From: DATIYF01 sp035517775
Lineage (GTDB): Bacteria; Acidobacteriota; Terriglobia; Terriglobales; Acidobacteriaceae
Direction: 5' to 3'
NCBI GenBank assembly: GCA_035517775.1
Contig: DATIYF010000103.1
Span: 13,739-77,738 of the forward strand
DNA: 64,000 nucleotides
Below are positions 26,207 to 35,464 of this stretch, piece after piece; the stretch's first letter is position 1, and each line of letters opens with the position of its first letter. The notes below the pieces were generated by a model, which saw only the letters and a list, made by a program, of their open reading frames with translations, had not been told where the DNA came from and did not search any database. The position numbers and the translations under genes were made by a program.

Positions 26207-27505
26207 ATGCCCGCGAATGCAGAAGAGCGCGGTCCCTCGGAACTTGCTCAGATACACACACCTTCCCCAAGGCCCAATCCAAGGCTGAGAGTCGCAATTA
26301 TTTTTTGCCTGTTGGGAGCGATTGCCCTGCACATTACGGTTTTCTGGGTGGTCCGCGAGCAGGCAATCCGGGGCATTCCTGACTTCGGCATCTTCTACAC
26401 CGCCAGCCTGATTTTGCGGCGGGGGGAAGCCCACCGCATGTATGACGGCGAGCTGCAAAAAGAGATTCAGATGGAATTTGCGCCCTTGAGCGGGCGTGAC
26501 AGGGCCTTGCCCTACAACCATGCGCCCTTCGAAGCCCTTCCCTTCATTCCGCTGGGTTACCTTCCTTATTTTCCCGCTTACCTGGTGTGGGACGGATTAA
26601 ACATCCTCCTGCTGGTGGAGATCGGGCGCTTCCTGCGCCCTCATGTGCCGGAGCTTACCCGCTTCCTGCCGCAGTGGCCGTGGCTGGTAGGGCTCGCGTT
26701 CTTTCCCGCCGCGTACGCCCTCATGCAGGGGCAGGACTCGATCGTGTCGCTCCTGCTGTACTCCCTGGCATATCTCTCTCTCAAGTCAGGCAAAGACTTT
26801 AAAGCAGGAGTTCTGTTGGGCCTGGGGTTGTACAAGTTCCACTTCGTGCTGCCCTTCATTTTCATTCTCTTTTTGCGAAAAATGTGGCGCGCGGTGGCTG
26901 GCTTCGCTCTGTGCGGAGCGGCCCTGCTTCTGCTTTCCGTGTGGCTGGTCGGAATCAAGGAGATCCTCTACTATCCGCATTTCGTCTGGCAGATCAATCT
27001 GGCCCGCGTGGAGTGGATTCTGGTTCCGCGCAACATGCCCAATCTGCGGGGCCTGATTGTGGGCTGGCCGGGGGTGCCAGTGAAGCCCTGGGTGGACGCA
27101 ATCGTAATGGTGGTTTCCTTGGCCTTCCTGGTATGGGCAGCCTCGAAGTGGAACGCCTCTTCTCCCAAACATGATCACGCCTGGGACGCGGGATTCTGCG
27201 TCGCCGTGGTCGCGACCTGCCTGTGCAGCTACCACGGCTATAACCAGGACATGACGATTATCCTGTTGCCGGCGTTGCTGCTCTTCGATCAATGGCTGGG
27301 CAGACGCGAGGACTCGCGTCTGTATAAGGCTCTGGCCGGGTGTCTGGCGCTGCTGTTCTGCACTCCCGTGTATCTGCTTCTGGCACTGAATTTCCATCAC
27401 CAGAATCTTTTTTCGCTGGTTCTGGTAACCCTGGCGGTGGTCGCCGCAAAAATCTCTACCGGGCAACAACACTCCGCTGCCCCAGCCGAGGCAGCCTGGG
27501 CGTAA
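26207..27505 (+). CDS. GT87-like polytopic membrane glycosyltransferase (DUF2029)
   Basis: A 432-residue membrane protein with about eleven helices. A periplasmic loop early on carries DFGIFYTASLILRRGEAHRMYD, with the Asp typical of C-class (GT87/PimE-like) glycosyltransferases that use polyprenyl-phosphate sugars, followed by NHAPFEALPFIPLGYLPY. The ATG at 26207 is chosen because upstream sequence in the open frame is low-quality and not hydrophobic. Sugar donor and acceptor are unknown. Two similar proteins follow, in opposite and then the same orientation. Confidence 0.75.
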   Translation: MPANAEERGPSELAQIHTPSPRPNPRLRVAIIFCLLGAIALHITVFWVVREQAIRGIPDFGIFYTASLILRRGEAHRMYDGELQKEIQMEFAPLSGRDRALPYNHAPFEALPFIPLGYLPYFPAYLVWDGLNILLLVEIGRFLRPHVPELTRFLPQWPWLVGLAFFPAAYALMQGQDSIVSLLLYSLAYLSLKSGKDFKAGVLLGLGLYKFHFVLPFIFILFLRKMWRAVAGFALCGAALLLLSVWLVGIKEILYYPHFVWQINLARVEWILVPRNMPNLRGLIVGWPGVPVKPWVDAIVMVVSLAFLVWAASKWNASSPKHDHAWDAGFCVAVVATCLCSYHGYNQDMTIILLPALLLFDQWLGRREDSRLYKALAGCLALLFCTPVYLLLALNFHHQNLFSLVLVTLAVVAAKISTGQQHSAAPAEAAWA

Positions 27506-27510
27506 TGAGT

Positions 27511-28401
27511 TTATGCTGGCGCCGGCCCGTAGGCTTCCTGGCCGCGCTTTCGGGCGCGCAATAGGATCACACAGAGCATCGGGAGATACATGAATACCAC
27601 CATCCAGCGGCCGACCTCGGTATAGCTGTGAGGAATGTGATACCAGCGCCAGATGCCGGGGATCCAGCTCAGGGCGGCAGTCCAGAGGATTTCGCGGCGC
27701 CTTTTGGGGATGAGCCAGAGGATAAACCCATCGAAGAACCAGCGCTGCGGCATGAGGGCAGCCAGAAATAAAAGCCAGGCATCGCGGTCGCGGTAGCGCA
27801 GCAGGGCCAGCGCCAGCAGCGGACCAGGCAGCACCAGCAGGGGAAAGAAATGCTCGTAGTAGCCCATTTGGTGAAACCAGAGCAGCGGCCAACGGGGCAT
27901 CACCGCCAGCGTGAGCAGCAGGAGAATGGCGCAGGCGATGAGGCCTTTTCGGGTGAGGTGCGTGAGAGCGACGGGCAAACCGATTTGCGGCTTGGCCATG
28001 GTCACTGGCAACAAGAGAGGAAAGAAGGCGCAGGCCATGGTAAGTGGCGGCCATTGCGCAAAGATGATTCCCGCCCAATAGGGAAAAGCCAGAAAAATCA
28101 GCAGCCGCTGGTAGCCGTCGCGGGTCAGGCCAAAGGCGAGGGCCGCGGAGCCAATGCCATAGAAAATGCCGGCCGCGACCTCCGGAGGCATCCGGACGAA
28201 GGGCAGTCCGAAGAACGCTGCCGTGAGCGGATAGACTGCGTCTGGCTGGTCGAACGGGTTCTGGTGCGCCAGCACGCGCTGCGCCGCCAGGATGGGCCGG
28301 GTGAAATCGGAGGCGCCGAGGTGAAGACGCACCATCAGGACCCAGCAGAGCAGTCCGCTGGCCGCGCCGATCGCCGCCGAGATCAGAATGCGCAATCGCA
28401 C
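27511..28401 (-). CDS. GT87-like membrane glycosyltransferase, shorter form
   Basis: A polytopic protein of 296 residues. The GTG start at 28401 is preceded by GAGGAGG at ideal spacing; the longer frame to 28518 is not needed. A loop with LGASDFTRPILAAQRVLAHQNPFD shows the DF(x)nP arrangement shared with the two flanking proteins, and YPLTAAFFGLPFVRMP follows. It has fewer helices than its neighbours, but no obvious break. It is convergent with the first GT87-like gene and divergent from the third. Confidence 0.68.
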   Translation of the reverse strand: MRLRILISAAIGAASGLLCWVLMVRLHLGASDFTRPILAAQRVLAHQNPFDQPDAVYPLTAAFFGLPFVRMPPEVAAGIFYGIGSAALAFGLTRDGYQRLLIFLAFPYWAGIIFAQWPPLTMACAFFPLLLPVTMAKPQIGLPVALTHLTRKGLIACAILLLLTLAVMPRWPLLWFHQMGYYEHFFPLLVLPGPLLALALLRYRDRDAWLLFLAALMPQRWFFDGFILWLIPKRRREILWTAALSWIPGIWRWYHIPHSYTEVGRWMVVFMYLPMLCVILLRARKRGQEAYGPAPA

Positions 28402-28465
28402 CAGGCCCTCCTCGCATAAGTTGTAACATGGGCAGTTCCGGGCTGGTCGCACGCATGGTGAAGCC

Positions 28466-29758
28466 GTGAAATATTCCGCACTTTCCTTGCTGCTGGCGGG
28501 GGTGATGGCGGCCAGCATGTGGTTTTACTTCCAGCGTGTGCTGATTCCGCATCAGATCGCGGACGCCGCAGCCAACGACCACCCGCGCGGCAACCTGTCA
28601 GACCTCTACCCCCGCTGGTGGGGCGCTCACGAGTTGCTGCTGCATGGGCGAGACCCGTACAGCGAGGAAGTGACACGGGAGATCCAGCAGGGCTACTACG
28701 GCAGGGTGCTTAATCCTGAGCGAGCCGGAGATCCCAAGGACCAACAGGGGTTTGTCTATCCCGCTTATGTGGTTTTTCTGCTTGCGCCAACCTTGCACTG
28801 GCGCTTTCCCACGGTGCAGAGAGCGTTCCTGGCCTTGCTTTGGGTGCTTACCGCCGCCACGGTTCCCTTATGGTTGCGTGCTTTGCGCTGGCGTGTCAGT
28901 TTGGCTATGGTGGCAACGCTTGTCGTGCTGACCTTGGGCAGCCTGCCGGCAGTGCAAGGGCTCAAGCTGCAACAACTCTCTTTGCTGGTGGCGGGATTGC
29001 TGGCTATGTGCGCGGCAGCAGTGGCTGCCGGGTACTTTGCACTGGCAGGAATTCTGCTGGCCCTCGCGACCATTAAGCCTCAGCTGGTTTGGCTCCTGGC
29101 GCTGTGGCTGCTCGCCTGGGCCTTCCGCGACTGGCGCCGGCGCCAGCGCCTGGTCTGGGCATTTGGGGCAACTATGTTGCTGCTGGCAGGCGGCGCGGAG
29201 CTGGTTCTTCCCGGCTGGATTTCGCAATTTCGCGCGGCGGTGGGAAACTACCAGGCCTACACTCACCTCTCCATTCTCGGTCTGCTGTTTACCCGCCTCG
29301 GCGGGGAGGTCGCGGCCTTCGTTTTGATACTCTTCGCGGCCTGGTTCGGCTGGCCGCTCCTGGCTGAAAACGAAGATTCGCCTCAATTTAGGTTGATGTT
29401 GGCCCTGGTCCTCGCCCTGACCACGGTAGTTATTCCCATGTTCGCTCCCTACAACCAACTGCTGTTACTGCCGGCAATTCTGCTGGCGCTGCGGCGGCGA
29501 AAAGAACTGTGGCAAGGAAATCGCAGCCTGCGCCTCATCCTCGTGGTCAGTGCCTTATTACTCTTCTGGCCCTGGATTGCAACCGTTGGCCTCACCGTTT
29601 GTGCTCTCGCGGCCCCGCACACCAACCTGCCGGGGTGGCGCCTGCCTTATCTCGGCAGCCTGCTTCTCCCGATTCTGCTGTTTGCCTTGATTGCGCTTTG
29701 GGGAATGGACTTGCGGTCCAAACCGCGTACTACCCAGTCGTTTTCAACTTCGGCCTGA
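28466..29758 (+). CDS. GT87-like polytopic membrane glycosyltransferase (DUF2029)
   Basis: A 430-residue protein with about twelve helices. An early loop with GNLSDLYPRWWGAHELLLHGRDPYSEEVTREIQ contains the conserved Asp and DPY motif of this family; a second block GFVYPAYVVFLLAPTLHW follows. It is the last of three GT87-like genes in 3.6 kb. The variation in orientation argues against one operon, but the shared family suggests a common glycan pathway, for example cell-surface polysaccharide or lipid glycosylation; this is inference. Confidence 0.74.
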   Translation: MKYSALSLLLAGVMAASMWFYFQRVLIPHQIADAAANDHPRGNLSDLYPRWWGAHELLLHGRDPYSEEVTREIQQGYYGRVLNPERAGDPKDQQGFVYPAYVVFLLAPTLHWRFPTVQRAFLALLWVLTAATVPLWLRALRWRVSLAMVATLVVLTLGSLPAVQGLKLQQLSLLVAGLLAMCAAAVAAGYFALAGILLALATIKPQLVWLLALWLLAWAFRDWRRRQRLVWAFGATMLLLAGGAELVLPGWISQFRAAVGNYQAYTHLSILGLLFTRLGGEVAAFVLILFAAWFGWPLLAENEDSPQFRLMLALVLALTTVVIPMFAPYNQLLLLPAILLALRRRKELWQGNRSLRLILVVSALLLFWPWIATVGLTVCALAAPHTNLPGWRLPYLGSLLLPILLFALIALWGMDLRSKPRTTQSFSTSA

Positions 29759-29863
29759 GCCCGGACAGCCGTTCGGCACGCGGAGACGGCCCCTCCTTGC
29801 ATCGAACGCAAGCTCGCGGTAGGCTTTTCCGACGCCCAGCTTCAGGACGGTGCGGAGGGCGAA

Positions 29864-30217
29864 ATGAACCTCAAGATCGAGAGTCACACCGCTGATGGGG
29901 TCGCTGTGGTCTCCTGCCAGGGGCGCATTGTGGTGGGGGAGGAAGCCAGTGCCTTGCGCCAGGAGGTGAAGCACATTCTGCCGGCCAACGGCAAGATCGT
30001 GCTCAATCTCGCCGGAGTCACCTACATTGACAGCACCGGCCTGGGCACCCTGGTAGGGATTTATTCTTCGGCGCGCTCGGCGGGCGGTGACATCAAGCTG
30101 TGCGGCCTGGGCCACCGCTTTCGTGACGTGCTGCAGATCACAAAGCTGGCCACCGTCTTCGAGGTCTATGAGAGCGAGCAGCAGGCGGTGGAAGCCTTCA
30201 GCGGCGGAAAAGGATAG
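29864..30217 (+). CDS. STAS-domain anti-sigma factor antagonist
   Basis: A 117-residue single-domain protein of the SpoIIAA/RsbV family. The phosphorylation site lies in VTYIDSTGLGTLVGIY (Ser about residue 57). Such proteins bind an anti-sigma kinase when unphosphorylated and are reactivated by a PP2C phosphatase. A GGAGG site precedes the ATG. The next gene encodes a PP2C-type phosphatase with sensor domains, a natural partner. No RsbW-like kinase is in the window. Confidence 0.9.
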   Translation: MNLKIESHTADGVAVVSCQGRIVVGEEASALRQEVKHILPANGKIVLNLAGVTYIDSTGLGTLVGIYSSARSAGGDIKLCGLGHRFRDVLQITKLATVFEVYESEQQAVEAFSGGKG

Positions 30218-30335
30218 CCGGCAGCGCCTGGCGAAAGCGCAGTTACGGCTTTCCGGTGGGGCAAAATCCTGTCATCATTCGCTGGGCCGAATCGTTTAGA
30301 GGAGTGAATCATCAAGCTGCGAGAAGGTTGGGCCT

Positions 30336-32003
30336 ATGTCTTTCCAGAGCATTACCGGATCGAGCACTGACACCGGGTCGGGCGTCTTCCCCATGCTCAT
30401 CTTCGTGCAGGGCAACGATCAGCGCACCATCACGCTCGACCACAGCCCCTTCAGCGTCGGGCGCAAGGTGGATAAAGACCTGGTAATCGCCGACCCGCGG
30501 GTCTCCCGCGATCATGCCCTGATCGTCTCCGAGGGCGGGCTGTTCTTCGTGGTGGATGAGAACAGCAAGCACGGCACCTTCGTCAACGGCGAACGCATAC
30601 AGCGCAAGCCCCTGGAGCGCAACGACCGCCTGGAGTTCGGCGTGCGCGACGGCTCCTACGTCATCTTCAATCCCGAGCACGGAACTTCCAACTCGGCGCG
30701 CGAATTTCTCAGCCAGATTTCCGGAATCCACATCTCGGCCGCCACCACCGACCTGGAAAAGCTCACGCTCTTCCTTGAGGCCGCGCGCAAGCTGAACACC
30801 ACCGGCGTGCTCGATGAAATTCTGGTGACCTTGCTCGACGCCACCTTGAAGCTGACCCGCGCCGAGCGGGCCTATATCTTTTTGCGCAATCAGGAGGGTG
30901 CGCTGCGCCTGGCCGCGGGGCGCAATTCCAAAGGCGAGCCGCTGCTGGATGACAAGACCATCTCCCACTCCATTCTGGAGGAGGCGCTCAAGTCCAACTC
31001 CGAATTCATGCTGACCGATACCAGCCAGTCTCTCGACCTGGCCGGGCGCCAGAGCATCGTGGCCTTTGACCTGCGCACAGTAATCTGCATCCCGCTGCGC
31101 AAGCCCCAGGTGCAGGCCGCCGCCGTGCCCCACTCAAGCACCGCGCCTGCGCTCGAAGCGATGGGCGTGCTATACGTGGATTCCCGCTTCGCCTCGCGCG
31201 ATATCTCAGAAGTCAGCAACGATATTCTGCGCGCCATCGCGACCGAGGCCGCTTCGCTCATCGAAAACGCCCGCCTGGTGCAGGCCGAAGAAGCTGCCCG
31301 CCGCTACCAGCAGGAGCTGGCTATTGCCGCTTCTATTCAGCAGCGGCTGATGGCGGTGACCATCCCCGAGGTTCCCTTCGCGCAATTAAAGGGCAAAAAT
31401 CTTTCCTGCAAAGAGATCGGCGGGGACTTCTACGATGCGGTGAATACCAAGGAGGGACTGGCCGTCGTCTTAGCGGACGTCAGCGGCAAGGGGGTCTCGG
31501 CGGCTCTGTTGGCCTCCACCCTGCAGGGCATGATTTTCTCCCAGCTCAGCGCCGGCATGGAACTCACCGAGATTGTGGCCGGCGTGAACCGCTTTTTCAC
31601 CCACAAGCACATTGGAGAGAAGTACGCCACGTTGATTGTGGCCCGCGTGCGCCGGGATGGCGAACTGGAATATGTCAATTGCGGCCATGTGCCGCCGCTG
31701 CTGGTCTGCAGTCACGAAGTCATCCGCCCCGCTCACGGCAATTTGCCCGTGGGCCTGATCGCCGACGCCACCTACGAAAGCGACCGCTGCCAGTTGCGGC
31801 CCGGGGACCGCCTTGTTCTGGTCACCGATGGCGTGACCGAAGCCGAAAACGCCCGCGGCGACTTCTTCGATAACGAGCGCCTGGAAACCGTGGCAGCCAA
31901 GAGCGGCACTATGGAAGACATCTTTGCGGCCCTCGCCAGATTCTGCGGCGGCACGCCCCTCAGCGATGACTGCACGGTGGTGGAGCTGCAATACACCGGC
32001 TGA
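30336..32003 (+). CDS. FHA-GAF-PP2C (SpoIIE/RsbU-type) serine phosphatase
   Basis: A 555-residue signalling protein. An FHA domain (about 20-112) shows FSVGRK, VSRDHALI and KHGTFVNGERI, the phosphothreonine-binding signature. A GAF sensor domain (about 150-325) follows. The C-terminal SpoIIE-like PP2C domain (about 335-555) has KEIGGDFYD, LADVSGKGVSAALLAS and LVTDGVTEAEN, carrying the metal-binding Asp residues. It probably dephosphorylates the adjacent STAS protein, linking a GAF-detected signal and FHA-mediated phosphopeptide binding to a partner-switching pathway. The gap to the STAS gene is 118 nt. Confidence 0.92.
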   Translation: MSFQSITGSSTDTGSGVFPMLIFVQGNDQRTITLDHSPFSVGRKVDKDLVIADPRVSRDHALIVSEGGLFFVVDENSKHGTFVNGERIQRKPLERNDRLEFGVRDGSYVIFNPEHGTSNSAREFLSQISGIHISAATTDLEKLTLFLEAARKLNTTGVLDEILVTLLDATLKLTRAERAYIFLRNQEGALRLAAGRNSKGEPLLDDKTISHSILEEALKSNSEFMLTDTSQSLDLAGRQSIVAFDLRTVICIPLRKPQVQAAAVPHSSTAPALEAMGVLYVDSRFASRDISEVSNDILRAIATEAASLIENARLVQAEEAARRYQQELAIAASIQQRLMAVTIPEVPFAQLKGKNLSCKEIGGDFYDAVNTKEGLAVVLADVSGKGVSAALLASTLQGMIFSQLSAGMELTEIVAGVNRFFTHKHIGEKYATLIVARVRRDGELEYVNCGHVPPLLVCSHEVIRPAHGNLPVGLIADATYESDRCQLRPGDRLVLVTDGVTEAENARGDFFDNERLETVAAKSGTMEDIFAALARFCGGTPLSDDCTVVELQYTG

Positions 32004-32095
32004 TCCGCGCCGGTTTGTCCTCACCTTGGGCGTCGTATAGAGATTCAAACTTCCCCCGGCATTCCTTTCTAGTACTATCTCGTGGGAAATAAACT

Positions 32096-33892
32096 ATGGC
32101 GCCCGCGACCTCTGGCGAGAACCTGGCCTCGGAAATTCCTCGAGAAAAAATCCGGTACAACCGCTTTCTCTTGCTGGTCGCGGGTCTGGGCGGCCTGCTC
32201 TATGGCGTGGATGTTGGCATCATCGCCGGCGCCCTGCCCTATCTCGAAGCCACCTCTGGCCTGAATAGCGGCCAGCTCTCCATTGTGGTCGCGGCCGTGC
32301 TTCTGGGCAGCGTCATCTCAACCCTGTTTGCCGGCTTGCTGGCCGACTGGATGGGCCGCCGCCTCCTGATGACGCTGAGCGGCCTGCTGTTTGTGATCAG
32401 CATTCCCGCCATCGCGCTTTCTCACGGTTATGGGCCTCTGGTGCTGGGCCGCCTATTGCAGGGCGTGAGCGCCGGGCTGATTGGCGTGGTCGTGCCTTTG
32501 TACCTGGCGGAATGCCTTTCGGCTGCGACCCGAGGCAAGGGCACCGGCATCTTCCAGTGGCTGCTCACCCTGGGCATCGTGGCCGCGGCAATCATCGGCA
32601 TGTACTTCAGCTTTCGCGTCGAGGAAGTGGCCAAGCTGGGCGACGCGGCCAAGCTTTTCGCCTTCAAGGACAAAGCCTGGCGCAGCATCTTTTGGGTTTC
32701 GCTGCCGCCCGGCCTGTTGTTTGTGATCGGCAGCCTGGTGGTCGCCGAATCGCCGCGCTGGCTTTTTCGCAGGGGGAAACGAGAAGCGGCCTTGTCTGCT
32801 CTTCTGCGCTCGCGTTCTGAGCAGCAGGCCAGCCTGGAGCTGCGCGAGATGGAACAGACGGCCGCCGCCGAGAAATCTAAAAGTGCCGCCGGCCAGATAA
32901 GAGAGTCGCTCCTCCGCCGGAAATATGTAATTCCCTTCGTGCTGGCCTGCGTCATTCTGGCCTGCAATCAGGCCACCGGCGTGAACTCCATCATCGGCTA
33001 CAACACCAACATCCTGCTGCAGAGCGGGCTTTCTGACCTGCAGGCCCACTGGGGCTATGTTCTTTTCACCGTGGTCAACTTTGTTATGACCATCGGCGGA
33101 GTTCTGCTGGTGGACCGCAAAGGCCGCAAGTTTCTGCTCTCGCTGGGCAGCGCCGGCATTATCGTGGCGCTGGTCTGCACCGCCTTTCTGTTTCACCGCA
33201 CCGAAAAACTGCGGGTGGATGTTGCCGGCCCGCTGCAAGCCATGGTGAGCGCCGGGCAGAACCTGCATTTGCATTATGACCAGGCGGCGGCCAGCTCGCT
33301 TTTGCAGTCGAAGGGCGGGACAGCTAATTCGATCGGCGCCGGGCCGACCTCTCTGATCGTCATTTATTCCTACGGCGACTTTCAGGCTGCAACCCCGGTC
33401 GCCCGCTCCGATGATGCCTCGGCCAAGCCGCTCCAGATCACACGCGATAGCATCCCAGCCAATCGGGTGGTGGCATTCTTTTCCGATCCCTTCGGCAATC
33501 TCCAGGCCGCACGCCACGCCCCCCTGAACATAGACAACGCCCTCATCACACCCGTTCCCAGGGCGCAAACCGGCTGGCTGGTGGCCATCAGCCTGTTCGT
33601 ATTCATGGCATTCTTTGCCATCGGGCCGGGCGTGTGCGTATGGCTGGCGCTTTCAGAATTGATGCCCACGCGCATTCGCTCCAACGGCATGAGCATCGCG
33701 CTGCTGATCAACCAGGCGGTTTCGACCGGCATTGCCGCCGTGTTTCTGCCCACGGTAGGGAAGTATGGCTACTCCACCATGTTCCTGGGCTTCGCCGCCT
33801 GCACGGTCATTTACTTTGTCACCGCGTTCTTCTTCTTGCCGGAAACCAAAGGCAAGACCCTGGAAGAAATCGAAGCCTATTTCGAGGCTTGA
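32096..33892 (+). CDS. MFS sugar porter with a large inserted domain
   Basis: A member of the sugar porter family: GGLLYGVDVGIIAGALPYL in the first helix, ADWMGRRLLM in loop 2-3, ESPRWL after helix 6, and PETKGKTLEEIE at the end. Typical porters have about 460-500 residues, but this one has 598. The extra 125 or so residues lie between helices 9 and 10 (about 367-490), on the side opposite the cytoplasm, and include SIGAGPTSLIVIYSYGDF and a polar region with few charges. Such a periplasmic insert is unusual and might bind substrate or a partner. The true substrate is unknown. Confidence 0.85.
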   Translation: MAPATSGENLASEIPREKIRYNRFLLLVAGLGGLLYGVDVGIIAGALPYLEATSGLNSGQLSIVVAAVLLGSVISTLFAGLLADWMGRRLLMTLSGLLFVISIPAIALSHGYGPLVLGRLLQGVSAGLIGVVVPLYLAECLSAATRGKGTGIFQWLLTLGIVAAAIIGMYFSFRVEEVAKLGDAAKLFAFKDKAWRSIFWVSLPPGLLFVIGSLVVAESPRWLFRRGKREAALSALLRSRSEQQASLELREMEQTAAAEKSKSAAGQIRESLLRRKYVIPFVLACVILACNQATGVNSIIGYNTNILLQSGLSDLQAHWGYVLFTVVNFVMTIGGVLLVDRKGRKFLLSLGSAGIIVALVCTAFLFHRTEKLRVDVAGPLQAMVSAGQNLHLHYDQAAASSLLQSKGGTANSIGAGPTSLIVIYSYGDFQAATPVARSDDASAKPLQITRDSIPANRVVAFFSDPFGNLQAARHAPLNIDNALITPVPRAQTGWLVAISLFVFMAFFAIGPGVCVWLALSELMPTRIRSNGMSIALLINQAVSTGIAAVFLPTVGKYGYSTMFLGFAACTVIYFVTAFFFLPETKGKTLEEIEAYFEA

Positions 33893-33907
33893 GAGGGCCG
33901 CTGGCGG

Positions 33908-35044
33908 TCACTGCAGGGCGAAATAAAATTGCATGTCGAGATCGGAATCGCCGATTCCGTTGGTCTCGTAGTTTCCGTCGTGAAATTCCGAGGGCGTATC
34001 CAGGCCGCTGGTGAATCCCTTCATCATGGGCCAGGTCTGGTAGTAGTTGTTCGAATCGGCCGCGCTGGTCAGGAACAGGTGGTAGCTGGTCCCGTTGCTC
34101 AGCGTAATCGGCGAGGAAAACGTAAACGTCGCCCAGCCTATGCTGCTGGAAACAGCCGACGCGGCAATCGTTCCATTTGCCACGGTGCTGCTTCCCGAGT
34201 TGAGCGTAACCGTGAGCGGTCCCGGGCTGCCTGTTTTCTGCACGTGGAAGCTCACCGCGGTCACAACCTTATCTCCGCCGCTCACCGTGAACGTCTCGCC
34301 TGCCTCGTTCGAACCCTGGATCGTAAATAGCTGCGAGTGCGCCGGCGCATCCACGTAGCCCATGCCTTGCGTGGTTCCATTGGTCCATTTGATGGAAGCA
34401 ATCGGGCAGCTATCGGCCTTCGCCTGCCAGCCCGAGCTGCGCTGCACATTCAACGTCCAATCGGTCAGGCTGTAGTAGGGCTGGCGCGTTCCCCCGTTGT
34501 TGCCCATATTGTTCAGGGAAACGTAGTTCGAAGAGGGGGCCGGATCAGGGTCGGTCAGCACGAAATGGTAGAGCGTGCCGCTGGTGAGTGCGGCGTGAGT
34601 GGTGAAGACGAATTCGCGAAAGGTCGGGCTGGCGGGATTGCCCGGCGCCGCCTGCGAAGAGTCAAGCTCCGTGCCGCTGGGAAAATGGCTCGCGCTGCCG
34701 TCATCGCTCTGCAGTGAAATATTCACCAGCCCGCCAGTGCCGCCCGAGTAGCCGTTGCCCGTCTTCATGAACAGCACCACGCTTTGAATGTTGGAACTCT
34801 GCTCCGCCCGCCAGCGGATATCCATCTTGGTTTCATCCAGCTCGAAGCGCAGGTTCTCCAGGCCTCCAGAAAACGACTGCATGCCATTGCCGTAAATGTG
34901 CGCGGGAGTAGAAGACGGGCCAGGCGGCGGTACAGTGCCACCGCCGTCATTGCTTCCGGCGGAAGCTCCCCCTCCGCACGAGATGATCGAAATGAGAACA
35001 CACAAAAGCCACACTACCGGCAGAACTCGCAGGAAGAACTTCAT
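33908..35044 (-). CDS. Secreted lipoprotein of unknown function
   Basis: With the ATG at 35044, 378 residues. The signal peptide ends in a lipobox-like SIISC followed by GGG and a Gly/Pro linker. The mature part is a beta-rich exoprotein with many Gly, Ser, Thr and Asn residues and two similar regions (for example FVFTTHAALTSGTLYHFVL and FTFSSPITLSNGTSYHLFL), which suggest duplicated beta-sandwich domains. No enzymatic motif is seen. It is probably surface-anchored. It converges with the MFS gene, whose stop is 15 nt away. Confidence 0.7.
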   Translation of the reverse strand: MKFFLRVLPVVWLLCVLISIISCGGGASAGSNDGGGTVPPPGPSSTPAHIYGNGMQSFSGGLENLRFELDETKMDIRWRAEQSSNIQSVVLFMKTGNGYSGGTGGLVNISLQSDDGSASHFPSGTELDSSQAAPGNPASPTFREFVFTTHAALTSGTLYHFVLTDPDPAPSSNYVSLNNMGNNGGTRQPYYSLTDWTLNVQRSSGWQAKADSCPIASIKWTNGTTQGMGYVDAPAHSQLFTIQGSNEAGETFTVSGGDKVVTAVSFHVQKTGSPGPLTVTLNSGSSTVANGTIAASAVSSSIGWATFTFSSPITLSNGTSYHLFLTSAADSNNYYQTWPMMKGFTSGLDTPSEFHDGNYETNGIGDSDLDMQFYFALQ

Positions 35045-35201
35045 AGGAACTCGCTGGGGCCGCAGGGGAGGGGGGATTTCTTTTCCGGCCGAGGAGGAAA
35101 TTGTACATCGTGGGGAGCACATTTCGCGGCGCTTTGCGGCGGGGAATTTCCACAAAAACAACACAGAAGGGCAAGGTATAGGGCGTTCCCCTTAGGGTCC
35201 A

Positions 35202-35244
35202 TGTGGCGCGGGCGCCTCGCCCGCGAGGCTGCGCAGGCAGCCCT
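35202..35244. repeat. Single copy of a double-hairpin element
   Basis: TGTGG is followed by an 8-bp stem CGCGGGCG/CGCCCGCG with loop CCT, then a 6-bp stem GGCTGC/GCAGCC with loop GCAG, and then CCT. The order and flanks match the tandem repeats at the right edge of the window, although the stem sequences differ. It lies about 100 nt upstream of tRNA-Leu. Confidence 0.6.
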
Positions 35245-35327
35245 CGCCCATCGCTCTACGCTCTCCGCGGCCTCAGCGGTTAGCCGCTTTAAGATTTCGG
35301 CAGCGAAGCTCTGCTTTGCTATCCAGC

Positions 35328-35333
35328 TATAAT
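35328..35333 (+). promoter_or_regulatory. Predicted -10 element of the tRNA-Leu promoter
   Basis: A perfect TATAAT ends 8 nt before the mature tRNA 5' end. The -35 position is poorly conserved. Confidence 0.55.
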
Positions 35334-35341
35334 TGCTTCAC

Positions 35342-35426
35342 GCCGGGATGGCGGAATTGGCAGACGCGCACGGCTTAGGACCGTGTGCCGAAAGGCGTGC
35401 AGGTTCAAGTCCTGTTCCCGGCACCA
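35342..35426 (+). tRNA. tRNA-Leu (anticodon TAG)
   Basis: The acceptor stem GCCGGGA pairs with TCCCGGC at 35416-35422, followed by discriminator A and an encoded CCA. The D-arm has the tRNA-Leu pattern, the anticodon stem CACGG/CCGTG encloses loop CTTAGGA with anticodon TAG at 35376-35378, and a long variable arm (TGCCGAAAGGCGT) marks a class II tRNA. The T-loop GTTCAAGTC is canonical. Confidence 0.97.
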
Positions 35427-35464
35427 CGCCAGGCATCCCCTTCGCGAGATTGAGAGTGGCTCCG

